64,000 bases of DNA from Anaerolineaceae bacterium (GCA_029265815.1 JAJUGU010000009.1:22778-86777), one strand, 5' to 3'; counted from the stretch's first letter, positions 11,029 through 19,873 are shown. Program-made: numbers and translations. Notes: generated by a model from the letters alone, not told the origin.

Positions 11029-11056
11029 GGGGGGTGAGTGACTCCACTCACCCCCA
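11029..11056 (+). terminator. Hairpin after eno
   Basis: A 10-bp GC-rich stem (11030-11039 with 11046-11055, loop six bases) 14 bases after the eno stop. The T-tract is poor (AATTATT), so it may be a weak terminator or an RNA-stabilising hairpin. Confidence 0.65.
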
Positions 11057-11064
11057 ATTATTCT

Positions 11065-11566
11065 GGTGTTATAACCTTTGATTACCATTCTTTTGTCCAT
11101 TACGACCACACGGAATGGAATCGGATCGAGCGTTTTCGTGGAAGAATTGACCTGAGCTCAATTCATCCGGTCTGGTTCAGGTTTAAAAAAACCGCAGCCA
11201 AAATAAATCAATTCTGGAGGCCTGATGCGGTCTATTCCAGCCCGCTAAAACGAGCATTCCAAACAGCCAGCGTAATCGCAGAGACACCACAAAATCAGGT
11301 TCATATTTCGCAAGAATTAATCGATATTGATTAGGGCGAATGGCATGGGATTCAGCCCCGAAGAGGTTCGATTGCGATGGCGAAAACGAATTGAAACCTG
11401 GTATCGACATCCTGACCAATTACTCATCGCTGGTAGGGAGAACCTGGAACAGGTTCATTCCATTACAATGAGTTTAATCACCTTTCTTTCAGATGCAGTT
11501 TCTTCTAACGCTTTTGCAGGTGAAACATTTGATAGAGAATTGATTGATCCTGTTGGGAATATTTGA
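11065..11566 (+). pseudogene. Decayed histidine phosphatase (phosphoglycerate mutase-like)
   Basis: Two overlapping reading frames together recall a PGAM-family phosphatase: TEWNRIERFRGRIDL, then YSSPLKRAFQTASVIAE, then QELIDID, a TAG stop, GEWHG and, in another frame, FSPEEVRLRW. Thus it carries a nonsense codon at 11332 (where the family has Tyr) plus a frameshift just after. The catalytic RHG is also gone: it reads HYD, three transitions from CGT-CAC-GGC. Its place directly after enolase, the next glycolytic step, suggests an old functional link. There is no intact start codon or ribosome site. Confidence 0.8.
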
Positions 11567-11604
11567 ACTTGGAAATGATCAATCAGGTATGTAAGTTTCA
11601 CTCC

Positions 11605-11633
11605 TTGACGCAGTCGATCATTCCCGTTACAAT
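11605..11633 (+). promoter_or_regulatory. Sigma-70-type promoter of crcB
   Basis: TTGACG at 11605-11610, a 17-base spacer, TACAAT at 11628-11633. The expected start, near 11640, is the first base of the fluoride aptamer. Confidence 0.8.
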
Positions 11634-11640
11634 GAAATTC

Positions 11641-11715
11641 GAGTGATGAGGCTCACTCAATCACCCGCCATGTGCTGATGGCCTCTGCCAGTTTATTTGG
11701 GGCAGAGGTTTTTTT
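11641..11715 (+). promoter_or_regulatory. Fluoride riboswitch (crcB motif) with terminator
   Basis: This follows the fluoride aptamer consensus closely: GAGUGAUGAGGCUCACUC with self-pairing arms GAGU/ACUC, a short CAC/GUG helix (11662-11673), then the hallmark CUGAUGGCCUCU in which GCCUC (11681-11685) pairs with GAGGC (11648-11652). The same CCUC starts the left arm of an 8-bp terminator (11682-11689 with 11701-11708) followed by seven T. Fluoride binding would hold the left arm and permit transcription into crcB, 38 bases further on. Confidence 0.93.
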
Positions 11716-11752
11716 ATTGAAAACCATAAACTTTGAAATTATTTGAGAGAGT

Positions 11753-12127
11753 ATGGAAAAATTTCTTATCATATCTGCAGGTGCAATACTGGGTGCCAAT
11801 GCACGCTATTGGATTGGAGATTGGGTTGCTAAGAAAATTGGCACAAGTTTTCCGTATGGCACATTCATCATCAACTTTACCGGAAGTCTGCTAATTGGGT
11901 TCTTCCTTACGCTGGCTACGGAACGGTTGATCATTGATCCAAGGTGGCGGTTATTTGTCGCAGTCGGTTTCTTGGGGGCTTACACTACCTTCTCAACTTA
12001 TGCTTATGAGAGTTTTAATCTACTCATTAATGGCCAGTGGTTGGAAGGAGTGATAAATTTATTCGGTAGTATCTTGTTAGGAGTTCTAGCTGTCGGGTTG
12101 GGAGTTTATCTTGGGAAATCAATATAA
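11753..12127 (+). CDS. crcB: Fluoride exporter CrcB/Fluc
   Basis: A 124-residue membrane protein with four hydrophobic helices, forming a dual-topology fluoride channel that expels fluoride. Family motifs are GAILGANARYW near the N-terminus, YGTFIINFTGSLLIG and the central GFLGAYTTFSTYAYE, where the TTFSTY segment lines the pore. The start is ATG at 11753 after GAGAGT. It is controlled by the fluoride riboswitch upstream and followed 33 bases later by a DUF190-CBS gene, a common companion of crcB. Confidence 0.97.
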   Translation: MEKFLIISAGAILGANARYWIGDWVAKKIGTSFPYGTFIINFTGSLLIGFFLTLATERLIIDPRWRLFVAVGFLGAYTTFSTYAYESFNLLINGQWLEGVINLFGSILLGVLAVGLGVYLGKSI

Positions 12128-12160
12128 TAAAAATTAAAGAGATCAAACGAGGAGGTAATC

Positions 12161-13441
12161 ATGCCGGATCTGTCTTTACAAAAGAAAACAAAAAGGCTGC
12201 GAATATATATCAGCGAGAAAGACCGATGGCGTGGCACTTCTCTGGATGTTGCATTGATTGAGACCCTGCGTAAAAATGGGATCGCGGGAGCGACAGTTTT
12301 CAGGGGAATTGTGGGCTATGGCGCTCATTCCCTGATTCATACGATCCGGATTGAAGTTTTGACCTCCGATTTACCTTTGGTGATTGAAACCATTGACACG
12401 CCCGAAAAGATCGCAGCTGTACTGGATATCATCTATCCAATGGTTCGTGAAGGTTTGATCACAGTTGAGGATGTGGAAATTGTGAAATATACACATCGTT
12501 ACCTCAATCCCCTTCCTGCTGATAAACTGGTATCTGAGGTGATGACACCCGAGGTTGTGACTTTAAGCCCAGATATGAGCATCCTTCAGGCCTGGACTCG
12601 GATGCTGAAAAACAAGGTAAAAGCAACTCCGGTTGTTGATCCATCAGGCAGGGTTGTTGGAATTCTCACCGATGAGGATCTACTGGAACGCGCCGGTATT
12701 CAGCAAAGACTCTCAGTTGCGATTCGAATGGATGCCAACGAGATTAACCAGGAACTAAGCAATTTAGAAAAATCATCCTTATTGGTTCGCGACATTATGA
12801 CGCAGCCTGTAATAACCGCTCAAGAAAGTGAAACCTTAGGGGTGGCTACTGCACGCATGGTGCAATCTAAGTTAAAACGTCTGCCGGTTGTAAACCATGA
12901 CGGAATTCTGGTTGGTGTGTTGTCGCGGCTTGATATCCTTAGACAGGTAGCCAAGGTCACTTATGAGATTCCCGCCCCGAATATTCCTACTGGGGCTGTC
13001 AGAACTGTTTCGGATATCATGAGTTCTGAAATCCCAATGATTAATCAAGATGATGATCTACCCTTGATCATTGAAAAATTCTCAAAATCAGATTCGCATC
13101 GATTAATCGTGGTAAATGATGAGGGGGTTGGTATTGGTTTGTTGAGCGATTCAGATATCGTTACACGCGTTCAACCTACGAAACGACGCGGAATTTTAGA
13201 CGCGTTGAAAAAAATTGGCAAACCCCCGGTCGGAAAAGAAACCGCCTTTGATTTGATGTCACCCGGGTTGTTAACGATTCCTCCTGATACCTCCATTGTT
13301 GATGCTTTAAAGAGAATGTTAGCCGACTCGCGGAAATGGATGGTTGTTGTCGATGATAAAGGGCATCCATTAGGTTTAGTAGATCGGCAAATGATGCTCG
13401 AAGCGATTGCTGTGTATGAAAAGAAAGATCCGGAATCGTAA
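12161..13441 (+). CDS. DUF190 (PII-like) protein with four CBS domains
   Basis: A 426-residue cytosolic protein. Residues 1-110 are a DUF190/PII-like domain (RLRIYISEKDRWRGTSL, then GIAGATVFRGIVGYG). Two Bateman modules follow: CBS repeats start near 120 (VSEVMTPEVVTL), 205 (VRDIMTQPVITA), 285 (VSDIMSSEIPMI) and 360 (AFDLMSPGLLTI). CBS pairs bind adenine nucleotides, and DUF190 proteins often accompany crcB, so it may sense energy state for fluoride export; that is inference. GAGGAGG gives a strong ribosome site. Confidence 0.9.
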   Translation: MPDLSLQKKTKRLRIYISEKDRWRGTSLDVALIETLRKNGIAGATVFRGIVGYGAHSLIHTIRIEVLTSDLPLVIETIDTPEKIAAVLDIIYPMVREGLITVEDVEIVKYTHRYLNPLPADKLVSEVMTPEVVTLSPDMSILQAWTRMLKNKVKATPVVDPSGRVVGILTDEDLLERAGIQQRLSVAIRMDANEINQELSNLEKSSLLVRDIMTQPVITAQESETLGVATARMVQSKLKRLPVVNHDGILVGVLSRLDILRQVAKVTYEIPAPNIPTGAVRTVSDIMSSEIPMINQDDDLPLIIEKFSKSDSHRLIVVNDEGVGIGLLSDSDIVTRVQPTKRRGILDALKKIGKPPVGKETAFDLMSPGLLTIPPDTSIVDALKRMLADSRKWMVVVDDKGHPLGLVDRQMMLEAIAVYEKKDPES

Positions 13442-13608
13442 AAACTATCAAAAAGTGCAATAAATTGATCGCTGAAATCTCTGATAAAACGGTTGAAGCA
13501 CAGCCTTATGAGAATGGATGGGGTATTCTCCATAAGGGTAAGGTTTTCTCTGGTTTCGACTTCCACAATTTTCTCATTGTAAATTGCTTATTTTGAAGAT
13601 CGCGATTC

Positions 13609-13658
13609 TTGACATGGTAAGAAAACGGGGATATTATAATATTCATTGTATTGAATAT
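13609..13658 (+). promoter_or_regulatory. arsR promoter and overlapping palindromic operator
   Basis: TTGACA at 13609-13614, 17 bases, TATTAT at 13632-13637. A palindrome ATATTCA-N6-TGAATAT at 13639-13658 covers the transcript start and runs into the ATG at 13657. With a start near 13644 the mRNA leader would be only about 13 bases. The same half-sites occur at the second arsR, at 23648-23663. Confidence 0.75.
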
Positions 13659-14028
13659 GATTGAAGAACAAAAGATAAAAAACGATCCTCTTGAAGCAGA
13701 AACACAGGTGTTCAAAATTCTTACCCACCCGGCAAGGATCGCGATTCTCAATATCCTCAGGGATGGCGAGCGTTGCGTCTGCCATATGGAAGCCTATTTA
13801 GGTTACCGCCAATCATACATTTCTCAACAACTTGCGGTCTTGCGCGAAGCCGGTCTGATTCAAGACCGCCGCGATGGCTGGAACATATACTATCGTGTGA
13901 CCAATCCGAATATCTATGCCGTACTGGATGCAGTCCAAAATTTTACAGGACGACCGGTTGAATCTTCAGATGGCCGTGTGGTAAGTTGTAATTGCCCGCA
14001 TTGCATTGCAAAAGAAAACAAAGGATAA
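13657..14028 (+). CDS. arsR: ArsR-family arsenite-type repressor (first copy)
   Basis: A 123-residue winged-helix repressor of the ArsR/SmtB family. The metalloid site Cys40-Val-Cys42 (RCVCHM) lies at the start of the DNA-binding helices, followed by RQSYISQQLAVLREAGL. A second cluster, SCNCPHC, closes the protein and is shared with the other ArsR of this window. A TTG lies two codons upstream, but ATG at 13657 is preferred. There is almost no leader and no ribosome site, so translation is probably leaderless. It heads a five-gene arsenic-type operon. Confidence 0.92.
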   Translation: MIEEQKIKNDPLEAETQVFKILTHPARIAILNILRDGERCVCHMEAYLGYRQSYISQQLAVLREAGLIQDRRDGWNIYYRVTNPNIYAVLDAVQNFTGRPVESSDGRVVSCNCPHCIAKENKG

Positions 14029-14074
14029 GCTGTTTTTTGATTCTGTAAAAACTTTTAAATATAGAGGTGTACCG

Positions 14075-14311
14075 ATGAAAAACATCAAAATTCTGGGTTC
14101 GGGCTGTGCGAACTGTAAACGTCTGGAAGCGTTGGCTCGCAAGGTAGTTGGTGATCTGGGGATAGAAGCGGAATTTGAAAAAGTGACTGATATGAATGAA
14201 ATCATGAAATGGCCGATTCTCTCAACCCCTGGACTGGTTATCGACGGTAAAGTCGTTTCATTCGGCCGGATTCCTGCAGAAACAGAAATCGCTGCCTGGC
14301 TGAAGGAATAA
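14075..14311 (+). CDS. Small redox-active disulfide protein (thioredoxin fold)
   Basis: A 78-residue glutaredoxin-like protein of the TM0996/MTH895 'redox-active disulfide protein 2' type. The active site is CANC at residues 10-13 (GSGCANCKRLE) and the cis-proline loop is STPGLVIDGKV. The frame is open further upstream, to 14006, but ATG at 14075 has a GAGGT site and fits family length. These proteins often sit beside DUF318/ArsP permeases, as here, and may supply electrons or carry metalloids; the exact role is unproven. Confidence 0.88.
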   Translation: MKNIKILGSGCANCKRLEALARKVVGDLGIEAEFEKVTDMNEIMKWPILSTPGLVIDGKVVSFGRIPAETEIAAWLKE

Positions 14312-14402
14312 CCTGATGGAATGGGCAGCTTTGTCTGCCCATTCTTTTGGTTAAAAGACATTCAAGTTTTTGCATGTGATACTCTTAACTATAGAAGGTA
14401 CT

Positions 14403-15734
14403 ATGGACTCTGTATTGAATTATATTGGTATGTTACTCTGGTCTGGCTGGACAGGTCTGCTGGATTACCTGGCGGCGCATGTTCTCCTCTGCCTGGTGCC
14501 GGCATTTGTGATTGCCGGCTTTATGAGCTCAATGATCCCCAAAGAGGCGATCACGCGTTATCTTGGGCCAAAAGCATCCAGGTGGATCAGCTACCCGGCC
14601 TCAGCTTTTGGCGGGTTTATCCTGGCGGTATGTTCCTGTACCATTCTGCCACTCTTTGCCGGAATCTGGAAGCGGGGCGCAGGCCTCGGCCCGGCGATCA
14701 CGTTTCTCTTTGTCGGCCCGGCCATCAACATTCTGGCCATCACCTACACCGGAGCAACCATCGGGATGGATATTGCCATCTCTCGCCTGGTGCTTTCCAT
14801 TGCATTTGGTATCTTCATTGGACTGATCATGGCCTGGATCTTCCGAAAAGAGGAAAGCGCTCGTGAAACTGAGATGGCAGCCAGCGGCGTGTTTGACCAA
14901 ACCGCGAAAGTTAAACCGGCAGTTTGGGTGTTGTTCCTCATGTTAGTCGCAGTGTTGATCGTTGGCACATTACAGGTTGATCTATTGACCAATGTGTATG
15001 CCAGCGTAAATTTGCCTTTTGATTGGGCGAATGGATTGGGTTCGTTCCTGTCCACCATGAACCTGACCATTCAGGGCGCCGTCCTCATTCTGATGCTGGT
15101 CGTGATCGGCATCACCGCCTGGAAAGGGTTTGAAAAAATCTTCGACGGCTTCACCGGCTGGACCTATGCTGCCTTTGCATTCATTGCAATCACCATCCTG
15201 ATTGCGGCCCCCAAAGAAGAAGTGGGCTCGCTGGTTATCGGGATTAACGGCCGCCTGATTGGAGAAATCATCCTGCTCATCGGTATTGCAGTTGTTGCCA
15301 GCCGTTCATTCACCAAGGATGAACTCAGTGGTTGGGTTTGGGAAACATGGAAATTCGTCAAGCAGATATTTCCACTTCTCATCGTTGGCGTCTTTGCTGC
15401 CGGTATCGTCAAAGTAATCATCCCTGAAGCCTGGGTGCGCACCATCGCCGGACAGAATACCATCTGGGCCAACCTGGTGGGTGTTTTATTCGGTGTGTTT
15501 ATGTACTTTCCCACCCTGGTTGAAGTTCCAGTTGCAAAAATGTTTCTTGATCTGGGCATGGCGCGCGGTCCGCTGCTGGCTTACCTGCTTTCAGATCCAG
15601 AACTCTCGCTCCAGTCTATTCTAGTATTGAATGGTGTGATGGGTAAAAAGAAGACGGCAATCTATGTCTCTTTGGTGGCTGTATTCAGTACTCTGGCTGG
15701 GTATTTGTTCGGTTTAATTCTGGCTGCTGGTTAA
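14403..15734 (+). CDS. Permease of the DUF318/ArsP family
   Basis: A 443-residue integral membrane protein with about ten helices in two halves. The PF03773 hallmark is AVCSCTILPLFAGIWKRGAG followed by GPAITFLFVGPAINI in the first half, with a counterpart PTLVEVPVAKMF near the C-terminus. Some members export trivalent organoarsenicals (ArsP). An in-frame start at 14370 is possible, but ATG at 14403 follows AGAAGG by six bases and gives a normal N-terminus. Position between a thioredoxin-like gene and arsC supports metalloid export; substrate not proven. Confidence 0.88.
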   Translation: MDSVLNYIGMLLWSGWTGLLDYLAAHVLLCLVPAFVIAGFMSSMIPKEAITRYLGPKASRWISYPASAFGGFILAVCSCTILPLFAGIWKRGAGLGPAITFLFVGPAINILAITYTGATIGMDIAISRLVLSIAFGIFIGLIMAWIFRKEESARETEMAASGVFDQTAKVKPAVWVLFLMLVAVLIVGTLQVDLLTNVYASVNLPFDWANGLGSFLSTMNLTIQGAVLILMLVVIGITAWKGFEKIFDGFTGWTYAAFAFIAITILIAAPKEEVGSLVIGINGRLIGEIILLIGIAVVASRSFTKDELSGWVWETWKFVKQIFPLLIVGVFAAGIVKVIIPEAWVRTIAGQNTIWANLVGVLFGVFMYFPTLVEVPVAKMFLDLGMARGPLLAYLLSDPELSLQSILVLNGVMGKKKTAIYVSLVAVFSTLAGYLFGLILAAG

Positions 15735-15749
15735 AAAAGGAGAACAAAG

Positions 15750-16250
15750 ATGGATCCTCCAACAGTTTTGGAAAAAGCATTGGAGTTTCATGGTCATCGC
15801 TGTTGGGCAAGTGTGGCCGGCGTACGGGTTGGGCTGGCCGCCCTCGAAAAATTGGGCGTCAAGCGCTCTGGCGGTACGCAGCTATATGGCATCGTAGAGA
15901 TTGGTGAAGAACACGGTGGCATGTGTTTTGGCGATGGCGTGCAATACGCCACCGGATGCACCTTTGGCAAGGGCAATATTCGCACGCTGACACATGGTAA
16001 ATTTGTGCTGACCATGATTGACAATAAATTCAGACACAGTGTGCGTGTAACCACCCGCAATGTGGTCATCAAACGCACCCAGGAATCCGAATTCATCGAA
16101 TTTCGTAAGAAAGGGATTCCCGCTTCAAAGATTGCTGTAGAATTGATTGACCGCGCTGTTGATTTTACCTGGCTGAACCAGACGAGAACCATTTCAAAAT
16201 TGATTCGGTTCAAAATATCAAACATACTCCGGGACAGCCGCAAGATTTAA
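15750..16250 (+). CDS. FmdE-family protein
   Basis: A 166-residue protein with the N-terminal domain of FmdE (subunit E of formylmethanofuran dehydrogenase). Motifs are ALEFHGHRCWASVAGVRVG and GDGVQYATGCTFGKGN, which carry the conserved His and Cys residues for metal binding. The usual HGHxCPG reads HGHRCWA here, so the loop is changed. It lacks the C-terminal zinc ribbon of the full protein. It lies 15 bases after the permease in the arsenic-type operon, so a metal or sulfur handling role is more likely than one in methanogenesis. Confidence 0.85.
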   Translation: MDPPTVLEKALEFHGHRCWASVAGVRVGLAALEKLGVKRSGGTQLYGIVEIGEEHGGMCFGDGVQYATGCTFGKGNIRTLTHGKFVLTMIDNKFRHSVRVTTRNVVIKRTQESEFIEFRKKGIPASKIAVELIDRAVDFTWLNQTRTISKLIRFKISNILRDSRKI

Positions 16251-16489
16251 CCCCGCATTTTTGCGAGTAATGCGGCGAAGTGATGGTCGAGCGATATGAT
16301 CGATTTAAAATGGGAAAACTGTTTGCATTCCATCCGCTGATAAGTAAGCTTTACAATCCCAAAGAGCTCTATGAGAGCATTAAACACAAAGAGTACATTA
16401 AAAAAATATTATGGTTTCGGAAATCTGGTTTACTATTTAAGCAATGTGCTTATTTGTGTAAAAATTTGCATGAAGATAAATGGTAAAGC

Positions 16490-16927
16490 ATGAATAATCC
16501 AAAAAGAAAAATCCTTTTTTTATGCACCGGGAATTCCTGCCGCTCGCAAATGGCAGAAGCCATTGTAAATTCACAGTATGGTGATCAGTGGGAGGCAGTC
16601 AGTGCAGGCACTCAACCCGCTGGCTATGTTCATCCTAAATCAATACAGGTATTGAAGGAAATTGGAATTGATCACCAGGGTTATTCTAAAAATGCTGACC
16701 AGTTTCGTAACATAGACTTTGATCTGGTTGTAACTGTATGTGATGACGCAGCCGAAAATTGTCCAGTCTGGCTTGGCAAGGGTAAACGGGTTCACATGGG
16801 TTTCCCTGACCCTGCCAAAGCAGCAGGCAATGACGAGGAGGTCTTACGAGTCTTCCGTGCTGTTCTGTATGATATGATGCAAAAAATCTCAGACTTAATG
16901 ACAAAAATGAATTCCATAGAAAGGTAG
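16490..16927 (+). CDS. arsC: Arsenate reductase, low-molecular-weight phosphatase type
   Basis: A 145-residue thioredoxin-coupled arsenate reductase. The phosphate loop CTGNSCRS (Cys12 to Arg18) is at the N-terminus, with MGFPDPA as the catalytic Asp loop. Further cysteines in VVTVCDDAAENCPVW match the redox pair of the Staphylococcus-type enzyme. It converts arsenate to arsenite for export. It closes the operon begun by the first arsR. The small thioredoxin-fold protein upstream could be its reductant, which is inference. Confidence 0.93.
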   Translation: MNNPKRKILFLCTGNSCRSQMAEAIVNSQYGDQWEAVSAGTQPAGYVHPKSIQVLKEIGIDHQGYSKNADQFRNIDFDLVVTVCDDAAENCPVWLGKGKRVHMGFPDPAKAAGNDEEVLRVFRAVLYDMMQKISDLMTKMNSIER

Positions 16928-17139
16928 CGTGATGTTTTCGAATTGCTAAGAATGACATTAATTAGTATAGCCAGATGAACGACTTTCTAAAACTCAATAG
17001 TGGAATGATTGCTAAATGATTGGGATGGTCTTTACCAAGAAATAAGTTGTCATCGTTTCATACATTTTTCACTTCGTTTGGTATTTTTAGAACACGAACA
17101 GTCAGGACTCTAAAGATATTATGGAAAAAGGGATCAAAA

Positions 17140-17820
17140 ATGGCCTATCCTTGTGTGATATGTGGGAGTGAATTACAGCTGGTAAACACAACGGCTGTGT
17201 GTTCTTTTTGTAATCAAGAGACCCCAACCAGATACCTTTGTGAAAAAGGGCATCACATCTGTGAAGAATGCCAGCTGGCTGACTGGCCGCAGGTGGTGAT
17301 ACGGGTTTGTGAAGGGTCAAAAGAAACCGATCCATCAAAGATCGTAAACCTGATCTTGAAGCACCCGATGGCTGTGATGCACAGTCCGCAGCATCATATT
17401 GTTGTCACCCCTGCGTTTTTATCCGCACTGCGAAATTCAGGTATTCGGCTTCTCAGTTCTGGGCGTTTATCTTCAGCGATCGAACGGACTCAGGGGATTC
17501 CGCTTGGAGCGTGCGGTACCCGTGGCGAATGTGGAGCTGCCACCAGCGTTGGCGCGTTAGTGTCTATACTAACTGGGGCATCTTTTGCCAAAGATAGAGA
17601 ACGCTCTCTATCTTTGCAGGCGACTGCTGAAACCTTAATGGAAATCGCGCAGGCTAGCGGACCACGATGCTGTAAGCAAAGCGTATACCTGGCGATTGAG
17701 ACTGCATCTGCCTTTTTGAAAAGGGAACTTGAGATCAATTTACCTGTTGAACCGCACTGCGAATTTTCAGTACGCAACAAAGAATGTAAAAAGGAACGGT
17801 GCAAATACTATGTTGACTGA
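17140..17820 (+). CDS. Cysteine-rich DUF5714 protein
   Basis: A 226-residue cytosolic protein that I place in DUF5714, whose function is unknown. It has an N-terminal zinc-ribbon-like part (CVICG ... CSFCN ... CEKGHHICEECQ), a middle GACGTRGECGAATSVGALVS loop, PRCCKQS, and a terminal C-x8-C-x5-C cluster. An upstream in-frame extension exists, but ATG at 17140 has an AAAAGGGA site and begins at the first zinc ribbon. It overlaps the lipoate ligase gene by 11 bases, so the two are translationally linked. The cysteine spread suggests metal or Fe-S binding. Confidence 0.75.
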   Translation: MAYPCVICGSELQLVNTTAVCSFCNQETPTRYLCEKGHHICEECQLADWPQVVIRVCEGSKETDPSKIVNLILKHPMAVMHSPQHHIVVTPAFLSALRNSGIRLLSSGRLSSAIERTQGIPLGACGTRGECGAATSVGALVSILTGASFAKDRERSLSLQATAETLMEIAQASGPRCCKQSVYLAIETASAFLKRELEINLPVEPHCEFSVRNKECKKERCKYYVD

Positions 17821-18883
17821 ATGGCGATTGCTGGATGATGGGATCCATGATGCGCACCATCATTTTGCCGTTGAAGAAGCGGTTGCCCGCCAGTTAGATA
17901 TGGGCCAATCTCCTCCTACGCTACGATTAAGGCAGGTAAACCCATCTGTATTTATTGGTGTACACCAAAATACCTGGGAAGAAGTGGATGTGGATTATTG
18001 CCGGGAGAATGGGATTCAGATCGTACGACGTATGAATGGAGGAGGTGCAGTTTACCACGAGAGGGGGAGTTTCTGCTTCTCAGCCTTCTTTCCTCGAAAG
18101 TTATTCACTCAATCAGATCAAGAGATCTATCGATTGTTTGCTGAGCCCGTCATTCAGACCCTTGCTGATTACGGCATTGTCGGTGAATTTGGGGGACGGA
18201 ATGATATATTAACTGGAAACCGGAAGATCTATGGTTCAGCTCAGTTCTCGTGGTACAGCGCGTTTGTGCAAAGCGGCACTTTTCTGGTAAATATGAATTT
18301 TAAAATCATGGAGCGTTCATTAACGCCACATCGCCTTAAATTTGTGGGCAAAACAGCACGTTCCATCAACGAGCGAGTAACTTCGCTCTCGCGGGAGGTT
18401 GGGCGGACAGTAGATACGCGAGAAGTGATGAAAATATTTTCGAACCATTTTGCCTCTACATTCGGAGTTGTTTTGACTCCTGGCGATTTGTCAGATAATG
18501 AACAAAAACTTGCGCTTGAGTTACTTGAGACAAAATATAGTACCGATCAATGGAATTTTGGCTCTCAACTTGATTTTGAAATTAATATTGCAGAAAGGAC
18601 TGAGGATGGAGTAATTTCTCTTTCTGTTGAATTAGAAGACCATGTCATTAAAAGGGTTAGAATCAGCGGAGATTTATTAGTCAATCAGCCGTCGATTTTA
18701 AGTGATCTAGAAAAACACCTCATTGGTATCCATGTTCGAAAAGCAGAGGATGTGATCAAAATAGCACCTTTACCAGCGAATCTTGTTCGGTCATTAACGC
18801 AATTATTCAGAAGACTTGATATAGAAGCCATAGATGTTACTACTACAAAGCGTAAGGAGAAATCCTCATGGGCAAAAGAATAA
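17810..18883 (+). CDS. Lipoate-protein ligase A family
   Basis: A 357-residue LplA/BirA-fold enzyme that attaches lipoate or octanoate to carrier proteins. The substrate loop RRMNGGGAVYHERGSFCFSA and the catalytic-lysine region NDILTGNRKIYGSAQ are complete. The C-terminal extension of about 100 residues matches the LplA accessory domain. ATG at 17810 overlaps the DUF5714 stop. No lipoyl carrier, lipoyl synthase or 2-oxoacid dehydrogenase gene is in the window, so the target is unknown; a specialised carrier encoded elsewhere is possible. Confidence 0.9.
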   Translation: MLTEWRLLDDGIHDAHHHFAVEEAVARQLDMGQSPPTLRLRQVNPSVFIGVHQNTWEEVDVDYCRENGIQIVRRMNGGGAVYHERGSFCFSAFFPRKLFTQSDQEIYRLFAEPVIQTLADYGIVGEFGGRNDILTGNRKIYGSAQFSWYSAFVQSGTFLVNMNFKIMERSLTPHRLKFVGKTARSINERVTSLSREVGRTVDTREVMKIFSNHFASTFGVVLTPGDLSDNEQKLALELLETKYSTDQWNFGSQLDFEINIAERTEDGVISLSVELEDHVIKRVRISGDLLVNQPSILSDLEKHLIGIHVRKAEDVIKIAPLPANLVRSLTQLFRRLDIEAIDVTTTKRKEKSSWAKE

Positions 18884-19227
18884 AAATCGAAGTGCTTATT
18901 GCTACTCCTCCCACAAGTAAATGTGACGAGACGGTAGAAAACTTGCGCGAAATTGTGCGTCGGCACCCTGATGAAACGAGTCTAGTCGTCTTCAAGAGAG
19001 GAATCGATTTCATGCCAGAAGACTTCCGCATGGAAGAATATATGACTGAAGAAGATTACCTTCCCAAGGAAGATCCCAGTCTGCAAATGAGAACTCTCAT
19101 TACAAAAGGTCGTGCGGTGCCTACGGTGATCATTGATGGTGAGTTATTTTCAACTTGTGAGGTTCCAGAACTGAGCAAACTAGAAGAGAAAGTAACGGAG
19201 ATCCTTCAGAAAAGTGCGCCAAGGTGA
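18868..19227 (+). CDS. Thioredoxin-fold protein with a single cysteine motif
   Basis: A 119-residue protein that overlaps the lipoate ligase gene by 16 bases. The N-terminal strand IKIEVLIATPPT is followed by SKCDET, where a thioredoxin CxxC would sit, but only one cysteine is present. AVPTVIIDGELF is a typical thioredoxin cis-proline strand. A second cysteine occurs in FSTCEVPEL. I do not recognise a named family. Its tight coupling suggests it works with the ligase and the DUF5714 protein. Confidence 0.75.
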   Translation: MGKRIKIEVLIATPPTSKCDETVENLREIVRRHPDETSLVVFKRGIDFMPEDFRMEEYMTEEDYLPKEDPSLQMRTLITKGRAVPTVIIDGELFSTCEVPELSKLEEKVTEILQKSAPR

Positions 19228-19548
19228 TCGATCTGTTAGATTCTTTTGAAACGGATCTCTCTCCTGCATAAAGTAACTGCTTCATTCACCCTTCAAATGC
19301 AGTAAATTAAAATGTTTTTTCAACAATAACACAACCCCCTTTTTTGATTAAATCGCCGATTTTTGGCTTAACACCAACCGTGGGGTAATTTTTAAAAACA
19401 GAGCCAATAAATCCAGAGAACATTCAAAAATAAGAAGTGTATTGTGGATCTTATTTCAAATAATTTAATAGTTGAGGTAAATCTATACCTGCACATAGAT
19501 GGCAGAATAAACATTGGCTGGTAATTAGGTTATCAAATCCATAATCGC
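19228..19548. other. Intergenic, no gene seen
   Basis: About 320 AT-rich bases between convergent genes. No strong terminator hairpin or conserved ORF is visible. Confidence 0.45.
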
Positions 19549-19794
19549 TTATCCCCCTCCGGAACGAAAAAACAATGAAACCTCATCATTATCTGATAGA
19601 CTGAAACTTCTCGGAACAAGCGTGTCATTTACTGAAATAAACAGGAATTTAGATATTTTTTCAATTTTTGGCTGTTTTTCAATAATTTTTAATAACGCCT
19701 CAGCAACGGTCGAGGATGGATCCATTTCGATCGTGAATGTATCATCGGACGAATAAGCTCTTGTGGCGCCTAAAAAGACTACTTTTATCCTCAT
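19549..19794 (-). CDS. MoaD/ThiS-family sulfur carrier
   Basis: An 81-residue beta-grasp protein ending in SGGG, with the ubiquitin-like diglycine tail. The family strand LSDNDEVSLFFRSGGG precedes the tail, and VAEALLKIIE is the usual first helix. The third terminal Gly means it may need trimming, or the tail may simply be one residue longer than usual. It is divergent from the tungsten enzyme gene, which fits sulfur supply for tungstopterin synthesis. Confidence 0.87.
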   Translation of the reverse strand: MRIKVVFLGATRAYSSDDTFTIEMDPSSTVAEALLKIIEKQPKIEKISKFLFISVNDTLVPRSFSLSDNDEVSLFFRSGGG

Positions 19795-19873
19795 AAAAGT
19801 AGTATATCATTCTATAAATATTGTAAAATAATTCAAGCTATGTTGTTCATCATCATTCTGGGAGGATACTGAC

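Noticed and set aside
16280..16486. 68-residue ORF between the FmdE-like gene and arsC
   Set aside because: GTG start, no ribosome site, no recognisable motif; it merely fills a 240-base gap in the operon. Cannot be excluded, but unsupported.
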